Assembly: GCA_964523735.1 (NCBI GenBank)
Contig: CAZFYZ010000111.1
Location: 1-12,205 of the forward strand
Length of the DNA stretch: 12,205 bases
Direction: 5' to 3'
From: CAZFYZ01 sp964523735
GTDB taxonomy: Bacteria; Armatimonadota; UBA5829
Shown: positions 7,601 to 12,205 of the stretch, piece by piece
How the letters are laid out: the number at the start of each line of letters is the position of its first letter
Position numbering within the stretch: the first letter of the stretch is position 1
The notes under the pieces: generated by a model
Told to the model about the DNA's origin: nothing
Seen by the model: the letters and a program-made list of their open reading frames with translations, nothing else
The model's database searches: none
Translations under genes and position numbers: made by a program

Positions 7601-7705
7601 CCCCGAATGAGGGAGGGGGAAGATGGACAGACGATCCAGCTTGGTGATTCGATCGCTGCGCGTGCACGGAAGCTGAAGAAGAGCGCGAAGCCCAAGGAGA
7701 CATAG
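4628..7705 (+). CDS. mrfA: MrfA/YprA-like DExH-box DNA helicase with DUF1998 zinc region and long C-terminal extension
   Basis: The 1025-residue superfamily 2 helicase has motif I TGTASGKS (77-84), Ia IYPTKALSQDQ (106-116), II DELH (204-207), III SATIANP (241-247), V TTPALELGIDIGG (372-384) and VI QQAGRAGRR (402-410). A DUF1998/MrfA zinc-binding region ends in CDCTNGCPCC (741-750). This matches MrfA, a mitomycin-specific repair helicase in B. subtilis (about 750 residues). Two oddities: an extra low-complexity insert of about 27 residues (124-150) between motif Ia and the FDGDTP segment, translated from heptamer arrays, and a C-terminal extension of about 230 residues (from about 795) that ends with two 18-residue repeats and a basic tail. 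The ATG at 4628 has no clear ribosome binding site, but family-like sequence begins within ~12 residues, so it is the likely start. Downstream of and probably co-transcribed with mrfB. Confidence 0.9.
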   Translation: MDFSAFLDSIRSSPAYRDQIVHSRREEARGAEYAETCSPLGNACWRYLSSVGIERLYSHQAEAIDGIRAGHDVLIVTGTASGKSLCYQLPLLEMLECEPEAKALLIYPTKALSQDQHQSLRRAVESGEWRVESADGDPIPQPPTPNSQPLLGVFDGDTPAAMRRKLRDEASIILTNPDMLHAGLLPQHIRWAEFLRHLRYVVVDELHTYGGLFGSNAANLYKRFERVCEHYGSRPQFVFCSATIANPVDVARKLTGREPVLIDQDGSPRGAKTYVFWNPPRIRQRRFKTRRSANVEAHELMTDLIRSQVPTIAFSKAKVTAELIYRYVVESLEKLAPPLAKKIAPYRGGYLAEDRREIERKLFSGELLGVSTTPALELGIDIGGLDASIIVGYPGTLAGFFQQAGRAGRRDRESLVILVGIDTSVNQYVMNHPEYIFGRPIERLVIEPENPYILSGHLRCAAYELPITETEADSFGGHARLVLDVLTEQHKLNKVGDKWYHASDDIPQHEVSLRDICDKNVAIVDIETGRVIGELNKYDAQPIIHPDAIYMHQGDTYLVLELDLDRMICHVKKVDVDYYTQPLGGTDVHHIDQPLRECEFGTGKAYFGEVTSYFRNTEFEKIHFYSLDAVSRHPLNLPTWQLQTMAFWITPPEDLVREMIADKFDVHRALMGIGYATRMILPLFIQCETLDFSHSSCTAVNAPWHTMFIYERYPHGLGFTEQAFAILGDVMLAVRDRIRTCDCTNGCPCCVGKPLRAFTTWNTERGEASIPSKRAALRLLDGLMGDGSNLRAPQSDHLGLNDDEKRALLERGIRRRLEKLGDPEVFHPIDPQPQVGFPEVEKPAATTDADVARRAFKRLRLEKGSQDASQEDGKLNAHHDWGEFWNPPDYLKRPEGMGIAPSDGTPAGIARAKLGPESSSAAPQDTSRLTKESDGVPQDDLAHERKQHSGRGEAKALRSLAKRQAPDRPLPDPPLKREGEYGRDAGPLPGPPRMREGEDGQTIQLGDSIAARARKLKKSAKPKET
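4997..5076 (+). repeat. Two heptamer arrays inside the mrfA coding sequence
   Basis: Four units near GTGGAGA (4997-5024), a 16-nt spacer, then about five units near AACCCCC (5041-5076). They are translated in frame as residues 124-150 (VESGEWRVES... to ...PTPNSQPL). The layout, a heptad array then a spacer then a second heptad array, mirrors the intergenic element at 4521-4620. Confidence 0.8.
7530..7621 (+). repeat. 54-bp period tandem palindromic repeat in the mrfA 3' coding region
   Basis: Two copies of a 38-bp unit (7530-7567 and 7584-7621) begin 54 bp, exactly 18 codons, apart. Each opens with GACCCCTCCCCG and closes with GGGAGGGGGAA, so each is itself an inverted repeat (CCCCTCCC with GGGAGGGG). 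Translation gives two 18-residue units, each containing PLPxPP and REGE. Confidence 0.85.
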
Positions 7706-7708
7706 CCG

Positions 7709-8443
7709 CTATCGCTGATCGGGTGTCTCAAATCCTGACAGGTCCTTTCGCAGGTCTAGGATACTCTGCTGGCTTGTCGTGATCCGGCCGCCGCCCGGGT
7801 TGTCCAGATCAGAGATCATGACCAGGATCGCTGCGAGCACGGCGGCGACCAGTATCATCATCCCCCAACTGCGCTGCCCGCATACTCCGAAGCCATAGCC
7901 CACGAGCGCAACGGACACAACGGAGATGCACATAAGGAGCCAAAGGATCAACGAAGGTACACGCGCGTATGCGTGCGCCATCCTGCTCGAGTNNNNNNNN
8001 NNGGTAGCTTCCCTCCAAAGTCGATGCTGGAGTTCCTGCGCCTTCTCGCGTAACCTGGCCAACTCGGGAGCGCTTCTCCGGGTATTGTCAGCAATCACGT
8101 GCAGGTCAATGTAGCTCCGCAGATCCCGCGAAATCCGGGTACGGTATGGCTCAGGCATCATCTGGGCTCGCATATAGGTAGTGCCTATGGCATTGGCCTC
8201 ATCAATGACCAGCACCCTACGTGCGTCGAACCGCGTGAACGCGACCCCGAATGTGAAGCCCAGCATCAGGCCGAGCATCCCGAGGACCGAGGCCTGCACC
8301 GCGCTTGTCTGCGACGAGTCAGTTACGCGCCGGCTCATCACCCGTCCGATGGCATAACCTACCAGCGTGGCTACCAACAGGATCACAAGGATCACCGAGA
8401 ATGCAGCCGCGACAGGATAGTCGTAGAACAGATGCTCCAGCAT
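7709..8443 (-). CDS. DUF4239 (bestrophin-like) membrane protein, interrupted by assembly gap
   Basis: Start ATG 8443 has GAGGT 5 nt upstream. The sequence shows the DUF4239 hallmarks: GMLGLMLGFTFGVAFTRFDA (55-74) and DEANAIGTTYMRA (81-93) after two N-terminal transmembrane segments (about 11-35 and 49-67), two further segments (about 163-180 and 190-207), and the C-terminal SQQSILDLRKDL. The fold is distantly related to bestrophin channels; no function is established. Ten N at 7993-8002 interrupt the frame. The flanks stay in one frame over ten N, but the region between LWREA and ARVPSLILW looks about 20 residues shorter than in relatives, so the true sequence is probably longer. Its stop lies 3 bp from the convergent mrfA stop. 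No convincing promoter is seen in 8444-8591. Confidence 0.82.
   Translation of the reverse strand: MLEHLFYDYPVAAAFSVILVILLVATLVGYAIGRVMSRRVTDSSQTSAVQASVLGMLGLMLGFTFGVAFTRFDARRVLVIDEANAIGTTYMRAQMMPEPYRTRISRDLRSYIDLHVIADNTRRSAPELARLREKAQELQHRLWREATXXXXSSRMAHAYARVPSLILWLLMCISVVSVALVGYGFGVCGQRSWGMMILVAAVLAAILVMISDLDNPGGGRITTSQQSILDLRKDLSGFETPDQR
7993..8002. other. Assembly gap (ten N)
   Basis: Ten undetermined bases lie within the DUF4239 gene. The round number suggests a scaffold placeholder of unknown true length rather than ten ambiguous calls. Confidence 0.97.
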
Positions 8444-8591
8444 TCGCTACCTCGGCTCCGCGCTTCCGCAGGGCATTCAGAGTCTACCTCTCACGTCCAC
8501 GCGCGAAACAGAGGAGTGAGATTGGGCTGAGTAGCGAGCCAACAAACGAGGAACAGATCCTGAGGCCTCCCCGCTTCTTACCAGACGCCAC

Positions 8592-8633
8592 AAAGCCCGA
8601 AAGCGGATACCACTCCGCCTTCGGGCTTCTTTT
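8592..8633. terminator. Rho-independent-type hairpin, possibly bidirectional
   Basis: Arms at 8593-8607 (AAGCCCGAAAGCGGA) and 8614-8628 pair over 15 bp with one A-C mismatch on the plus strand; on the minus strand that position is a G-U wobble. A T-rich run (CTTCTTTT) follows on the plus strand, and the minus strand has a short U-run (CTTTG). It lies 29 bp past the stop of the minus-strand sugar isomerase gene, so it most likely ends that operon. The rest of 8444-8661 holds no gene I can support. Confidence 0.75.
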
Positions 8634-8661
8634 ACTTGCAGCGGGATACCTATTCTGGCGG

Positions 8662-9585
8662 CTAGATCATCGCCCACGCCTTGTTCAGAGTGCGCTTGGC
8701 ATTAGCGATGACGATCTCCGAGCTCTCGCCGAACGCGGCGATTGGCTTCACCTCAAAACTCACAGGCTTTGGCGTCTTGCCGTCCAGATAGCCGATCTTG
8801 CACAGGCCCTCGATGAACGCGGCGAGTTCGTCAACCCCATTCTCGCCGCCGCAGATGCCGAATCTCGGGTGTTCATCGCCGTAGGCCGGATGATCGCAGT
8901 CCTTCATCACGCAGTTCCCGATGTGAACGTGGACCAGCACGTCCTTGGCTGGCTTGAGCATCTCGTCGACGCTCTCCCCGAGCAGAGGCATATGGCTGAG
9001 ATCGAGCATGAGGCCGAAGTTCGGGTAACGCGATCTGATCTTCTTGGCAAAGACAACCGCATCCTGAGTCGGTCCGAGAATCGTGTTCTTGCCATACTCG
9101 ACCTGATCGAAAGTCTCAAGGGCTACGGGCAGGTTGTTCTTCGACATAGCGTAATCGCAGATCTCTCTCGTGGACTCCGCCAGCAGGTCCAGTCCCCTTG
9201 CCCTACCCTCCGGCCCTGGATCCTTACCACTCAGAAAGGCGACGCCACAAGCTCCGAGTTCGACGGCCTGATCGATATCTTCCTTGATCTGATCGATTGC
9301 TTTCCTGCGGCCGGCTTCATCAGGATCGTTGACGTTGAGCTTCTGTGTCAAGAGCGTCGGCTGGCCTCCGAACGCGCACTTCATGCCCGCGTCGCGGATC
9401 ATCCTGCCCGCTGCCTTGCGGACCTCAGGATCGTTCATCCAGGTGACCTCGACAAAGGTGAAGTAGTCATCCTCGCAGATCTTGGCGAGTGTCTCCAGGA
9501 TTGGCCCCTCGCCTTTCATCACTTGTGGATAAGCCATGAAGTGGATAAGCCCCACGTCTGCATACTTATAGATCGATTCCTGCAT
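8662..9585 (-). CDS. Sugar phosphate isomerase/epimerase family TIM-barrel protein
   Basis: The 307-residue protein is of the xylose isomerase-like TIM-barrel family (AP_endonuc_2, COG1082). Likely metal-site residues sit at barrel strand ends: E157 in ALETFDQ, D195 and H198 in MLDLSHMP, H219/H221 in VHVHIGN, and E278 in SFEVKP. There is no signal peptide. The family acts on keto sugars, inosose-type cyclitols or sugar phosphates; the exact substrate is not readable here. ATG 9585 follows the upstream gene's stop by 2 nt, and its AGAGGT ribosome binding site overlaps the end of that gene, so the pair is an operon and probably translationally coupled. This points to carbohydrate or uronate metabolism. 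The downstream hairpin at 8592-8633 likely terminates the transcript. Confidence 0.88.
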   Translation of the reverse strand: MQESIYKYADVGLIHFMAYPQVMKGEGPILETLAKICEDDYFTFVEVTWMNDPEVRKAAGRMIRDAGMKCAFGGQPTLLTQKLNVNDPDEAGRRKAIDQIKEDIDQAVELGACGVAFLSGKDPGPEGRARGLDLLAESTREICDYAMSKNNLPVALETFDQVEYGKNTILGPTQDAVVFAKKIRSRYPNFGLMLDLSHMPLLGESVDEMLKPAKDVLVHVHIGNCVMKDCDHPAYGDEHPRFGICGGENGVDELAAFIEGLCKIGYLDGKTPKPVSFEVKPIAAFGESSEIVIANAKRTLNKAWAMI

Positions 9586-9587
9586 TT

Positions 9588-10847
9588 CTACCTCTTTACA
9601 AATTCCCAGAAGTTGCCGCCCAAGAGAGCGGCTGCGTCGCGGCGGATTTCAGCCTCAGTCGGTTGCCAGCCCGTAGCACACAGACCAAGGTACTTCTCCA
9701 TCAGAACGCTGGTAATGACCTCGCGCGAATGCGCCCACTTGTAGATCACCTGGTCCAGAACGCGAGCATCCGAATGCTGTGGGGTATAGCTGAGCCCCAG
9801 AAGCTCCGTTCGCATCCACGTAGTCTCAGCGACAAGGCTGGGGTTGTTCAGGAACCACCAGCAGCCGAATGGGTGCAGATTGCGGAACTTGCGCGCCGCC
9901 ACACACAGCTCGTGCTGGTTCTCCCTCGAGAGCATCGTCACCAGGAACTTTGCCTCGGGGTAATCCAGGCATAAACGCTCGACCGCTTCGATGGAACTTC
10001 GGCCCATGCCGTCTCCCGCGACGCACATCTCGGGGTTCAGCCGCTTCTTCACTCCGATCATCATCGCGAACGGTCGGCGGCTCTCGATCGCCACGGGCAG
10101 CACGCATTCCTCGATCAGCCAGCCGCGCGAGGAGTCCTCCGGAAAGGCAAAAGTGGGAGGCAGCGAGACTGCCATATACAGAGCACCCGTCCGTTCACTC
10201 CAATCAGTTAGGAACCGCCTTACCTCGCCGCAGGTCTCCGCGGACAGGTCGGACGATACGTGGTAGCCCCACTCTGCAAGCGTTCCAGAGGCTGCCTGCC
10301 AATCATTGAGCAAGCAATCTAGACGAAGTGCCGCGTGGAATCGCGAGTCGGACTGCTTGCCGGCAAGCCAGTGAGGTCGCTCCATATCGTCGAATGGGTC
10401 ATTCGTCATGACCACATTGTCGACGTTGGCCAGCTCAAGGACCCGGTCAATAAGCTCCTCTGTGCTGATCCCTTCGTAGAAGCGTCGATAAGACTCCAGG
10501 TCTCGCGAAGAAACATCAAGCCCAAGCATGTCGAGTGTAGTAAGGACCCCAAGGCAGGCCTCGGAGATCGGCGAATGGTCAACGAAGAGGGTCTGCCACA
10601 CCAGATCCGCCTGCTCGCGTTTGCCTAGCCCCATGAACACCGAATAGGGCATGTCGATCCAGCGAAGGGTTTCGGCCTGAAGATAATGGTACGTCAGGAG
10701 TTCGTCTACACCTGAGAGCAGTATCTTGCCGAATCCGTGACTGTAAATGTGCGTATGGATATCGGTGACCTTGGTGTCAGCGACAGAATCCGACACGAAG
10801 CGGGCAATGTTTGCCATGTTCTGGGCATCTTCCGACCTATCCTGCAT
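9588..10847 (-). CDS. Divergent uronate isomerase-like (UxaC family) amidohydrolase-fold protein
   Basis: The chosen start is ATG 10847 (419 residues), preceded by GGGAGAGG. The frame also opens at GTG 10949, but those extra 34 residues are Gly/Ser/Arg-rich, have no ribosome binding site, and begin only about 5 nt past the predicted transcription start. Near the N-terminus, TDIHTHIY carries the HxH metal motif, followed by GVDELLTYHYLQAE, then SPISEACLGVLTTLDMLGLD. Near the C-terminus are WFLNNPSLV and YTPQHSDARVLDQVIYKW, matching the glucuronate isomerase family (COG1904/PF02614). Classical UxaC converts glucuronate/galacturonate to fructuronate/tagaturonate and is about 470 residues. This shorter, divergent form may act on another uronate or aldose. 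It is first in an operon with the TIM-barrel isomerase. Confidence 0.8.
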   Translation of the reverse strand: MQDRSEDAQNMANIARFVSDSVADTKVTDIHTHIYSHGFGKILLSGVDELLTYHYLQAETLRWIDMPYSVFMGLGKREQADLVWQTLFVDHSPISEACLGVLTTLDMLGLDVSSRDLESYRRFYEGISTEELIDRVLELANVDNVVMTNDPFDDMERPHWLAGKQSDSRFHAALRLDCLLNDWQAASGTLAEWGYHVSSDLSAETCGEVRRFLTDWSERTGALYMAVSLPPTFAFPEDSSRGWLIEECVLPVAIESRRPFAMMIGVKKRLNPEMCVAGDGMGRSSIEAVERLCLDYPEAKFLVTMLSRENQHELCVAARKFRNLHPFGCWWFLNNPSLVAETTWMRTELLGLSYTPQHSDARVLDQVIYKWAHSREVITSVLMEKYLGLCATGWQPTEAEIRRDAAALLGGNFWEFVKR

Positions 10848-10960
10848 AACCTCTCCCGAGCCTCCGCCACCACGAGAACGGACCTGCGCATCGGAGCTTG
10901 TTGATGCCTCTGCCCGGGTCCCGCCAGACGGGAATGTAATCGCTTTCACTGCTGCAGATA

Positions 10961-10989
10961 AGGATAGTAGTTGGGGGCAGCCTTGTCAA
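10961..10989 (-). promoter_or_regulatory. Candidate sigma70 promoter for the isomerase operon
   Basis: Minus strand: TTGACA (10989-10984), 17-nt spacer, TATCCT (10966-10961). The predicted start near 10954 gives a leader of about 106 nt to ATG 10847. The leader contains a small TCCCG/CGGGA stem (10919-10933). Confidence 0.6.
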
Positions 10990-11011
10990 CTGCCAGAACA
11001 GCAGGCAACAG

Positions 11012-11026
11012 CTCACCCTTGGTGAG
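11012..11026. promoter_or_regulatory. Dyad CTCACC-N3-GGTGAG between divergent promoters, possible operator
   Basis: A perfect 6-bp inverted repeat with a 3-bp centre lies in the 60 bp between the two divergent -35 boxes (10989 and 11050), a usual place for a regulator site. No regulator gene is in the window to pair with it. Confidence 0.35.
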
Positions 11027-11049
11027 AGCCGTCGGGCGGGGCCGAACTC

Positions 11050-11078
11050 TTGACAGACCGGCACGCGTCCGATATACT
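11050..11078 (+). promoter_or_regulatory. Near-consensus sigma70 promoter for rsmI
   Basis: TTGACA (11050-11055), 17-nt spacer, TATACT (11073-11078): 11 of 12 to consensus with optimal spacing. The predicted start near 11085 leaves a leader of about 40 nt. Confidence 0.7.
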
Positions 11079-11092
11079 CCGGTTGACCTGCA

Positions 11093-11114
11093 GCGCAGAA
11101 TGACTGCGCATTCT
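11093..11114 (+). promoter_or_regulatory. Two mutually exclusive small hairpins in the rsmI leader
   Basis: GCGCAG (11093-11098) can pair with CTGCGC (11104-11109), or AGAATG (11097-11102) can pair with CATTCT (11109-11114). The two stems share bases, so only one can form. They occupy most of the leader, just before a GTG start that lacks a ribosome binding site. Confidence 0.35.
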
Positions 11115-11125
11115 TCGCAAACCAT

Positions 11126-11986
11126 GTGGTAACGAGCACGCTTTACGTTGTAGCTACTCCAATAGGGAATCTTGAGGATGTTACGCTTCGCGCACTGCGT
11201 ATTCTGAAGGAGGCCGACCTGATCGCCGCCGAGGATACGCGTGTCACGCGCAAGCTGCTGTCTCACTACGATATCCACACTCTCGCCATCTCGTACCACA
11301 GTCACAGTCGCCTCACACGAGTTCAGGAGATCATGGCCGCCCTGCTGGAGGGGAAGAGTGTCGCGCTGGTGTCGGATGCCGGCACCCCAGGGATATCCGA
11401 TCCCGGCCATGAGCTTATCGTCGAGTGCGTGCAAGCTGGGATCGCGGTCGAGGCGATTCCGGGTCCATCGGCGGCGATTACTGCGCTCGTACTATCTGCG
11501 CTGCCAACAGCGAGATTCGCGTTCGAAGGATTCGTGCCAAGGAAAGAGTCCGAGCGCAGAGCTGTTCTGAGAGCGCTCAGATCGGAAACGCGGACAACGT
11601 GCTTCTATGAGGCGCCCACGCGGCTGCTGAAGACCCTTAAGTCGATCGAGCAGGAGCTTGGCGAGCGGCCAATCGCTGTGGTGCGCGAGGCAACGAAGAT
11701 GTTCGAGGAGACTTTCCGCGGCACGGCATCAGAAGCCATCGAGCACTTCTCGCAGCGTGAGGTTCGGGGTGAGATCGTGATCGTCATCGCCGGGCAGAGC
11801 GACGAAGAGGCGAGAGAAACTCGACCAGATGAACAGGCTATTGAGGGGCGGCTGCGTGAGCTGTCCGCCTCAGGCATGAGCGAGCGAGACGCAGTGCGGC
11901 AGTGTTCGACGGAGCTAGGTGCGCCGAGGCGTGACGTCTACGCCATCGCCCTCAGAATGAAAGCCCCTCGGGAGCCTCAAGCCTGA
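11126..11986 (+). CDS. rsmI: 16S rRNA (cytidine(1402)-2'-O)-methyltransferase RsmI
   Basis: The 286-residue protein matches RsmI (YraL family, tetrapyrrole methylase fold), which uses S-adenosylmethionine to 2'-O-methylate C1402 in the ribosomal decoding centre. Motifs: VVATPIGNLEDVTLRALRIL (8-27), AAEDTR (34-39), SDAGTPGISDPG (83-94), IPGPSA (111-116), FYEAPTRL (160-167) and REATKMFEE (187-195). Length fits the family (about 280-290). The start is GTG 11126: it is the first start codon after an in-frame stop at 11084, and the overlapping ATG at 11124 reads straight into a stop (ATG TGG TAA). No clear ribosome binding site is visible. It is transcribed alone from its own promoter; its last 35 bp overlap the convergent SpoIID-like gene. 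Confidence 0.95.
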   Translation: MVTSTLYVVATPIGNLEDVTLRALRILKEADLIAAEDTRVTRKLLSHYDIHTLAISYHSHSRLTRVQEIMAALLEGKSVALVSDAGTPGISDPGHELIVECVQAGIAVEAIPGPSAAITALVLSALPTARFAFEGFVPRKESERRAVLRALRSETRTTCFYEAPTRLLKTLKSIEQELGERPIAVVREATKMFEETFRGTASEAIEHFSQREVRGEIVIVIAGQSDEEARETRPDEQAIEGRLRELSASGMSERDAVRQCSTELGAPRRDVYAIALRMKAPREPQA

Positions 11987-12205
11987 CATCGAAGGCTGGC
12001 GGTGGATTCTCGCGCAGCGGCGGGACCTCTTTCACCCTGATCTTGCGTGGAGCCGATCCCTTGGCTGATGCGGGTCGCTTTGTTCCGGGGGCGCGCTCGG
12101 CGAGTCCGGCGACTCGCGTGGTGGAGATCTCTGCAGAGCCCAGTTGCGCTAGTTCGGTACCAGGGAAGTAGTGTGCTAGTATCTGCCCGCACGTAGAGTT
12201 CTGTG
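11952..12205 (-). CDS. Probable SpoIID/LytB-domain protein, C-terminal fragment (5' part beyond window)
   Basis: A minus-strand frame open from the right edge to TGA at 11952 encodes 83 residues. Its first part, CGQILAHYFPGTELAQLG, resembles the C-terminal end of the SpoIID/LytB domain, where a YxxILxHYYPGT-type segment closes the domain; SpoIID is a peptidoglycan lytic transglycosylase acting on denuded glycan strands. The remainder is a basic, Pro-rich tail ending in GLSF. The catalytic region is not in the window, so the call rests on one motif. The 3' end overlaps rsmI by 35 bp in convergent orientation. Another open frame over the same region (11977-12192) yields an Arg/Thr-rich peptide of no coding character. 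Confidence 0.6.
   Translation of the reverse strand, partial: QNSTCGQILAHYFPGTELAQLGSAEISTTRVAGLAERAPGTKRPASAKGSAPRKIRVKEVPPLRENPPPAFDVRLEAPEGLSF

Noticed and set aside
8305..9744. A 479-codon open frame on the plus strand
   Set aside because: It is antisense to the TIM-barrel isomerase and runs across the terminator hairpin. No family motif is visible, and the opposite frame has clear catalytic motifs. It is a by-product of GC-rich codon use.
10848..10949. Upstream GTG start for the UxaC-like protein
   Set aside because: The 34 extra residues are low complexity, there is no ribosome binding site, and the GTG lies only about 5 nt past the predicted transcription start.
11977..12192. A 71-codon minus-strand frame at the right edge
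   Set aside because: Arg/Thr/Ser-rich with no motif; the frame ending at 11952 has better coding character and a SpoIID-like segment.

Overview
The window is a high-GC (roughly 58-60% by eye) bacterial chromosome segment, probably from a draft or metagenome assembly, since it holds a run of ten N. Strong G/C third-position bias leaves long spurious antisense frames over most genes. Near-consensus sigma70-type promoters, GGAGG-type ribosome binding sites and a SpoIID-like tail are visible. No phylogenetic marker settles the lineage. The sugar isomerase pair, SpoIID fragment and dispersed repeats would suit Armatimonadota or a similar environmental phylum, but that is a guess.

Layout. Positions 1-3314 hold three minus-strand genes: a Ycf46-like AAA+ ATPase (its C-terminus lies beyond the left edge), a formate/nitrite (FNT) channel, and a membrane-anchored zinc-ribbon protein. 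A divergent promoter region (3315-3522) carries a near-consensus plus-strand promoter and two stem-loops. It leads into two plus-strand genes, an MrfB/YprB-type DEDDh exonuclease and an MrfA/YprA-type DExH helicase, which together resemble the mitomycin-repair pair of Bacillus subtilis but in reversed order. Convergent to these is a DUF4239 (bestrophin-like) membrane protein broken by the assembly gap. A terminator-like hairpin follows, then a two-gene minus-strand operon: a divergent uronate isomerase-like protein and a sugar phosphate isomerase/epimerase-type TIM barrel. This operon is divergent from rsmI (16S rRNA C1402 2'-O-methyltransferase) across a compact two-promoter region with a dyad. 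The right edge holds the C-terminus of a probable SpoIID-like protein on the minus strand, overlapping the rsmI 3' end.

The most unusual signal is in the mrf locus. Repeats sit around and inside the two genes: a 22-bp-arm palindrome upstream of mrfB, two facing 7-bp tandem arrays between the genes, two more 7-bp arrays translated in frame within the helicase core of mrfA, and a 54-bp (18-codon) tandem repeat translated in its C-terminal extension. The helicase therefore appears to have absorbed genome repeats in frame. Otherwise the gene content is recognisable, and I see no clearly new multi-gene system, CRISPR array, tRNA, rRNA or insertion sequence.
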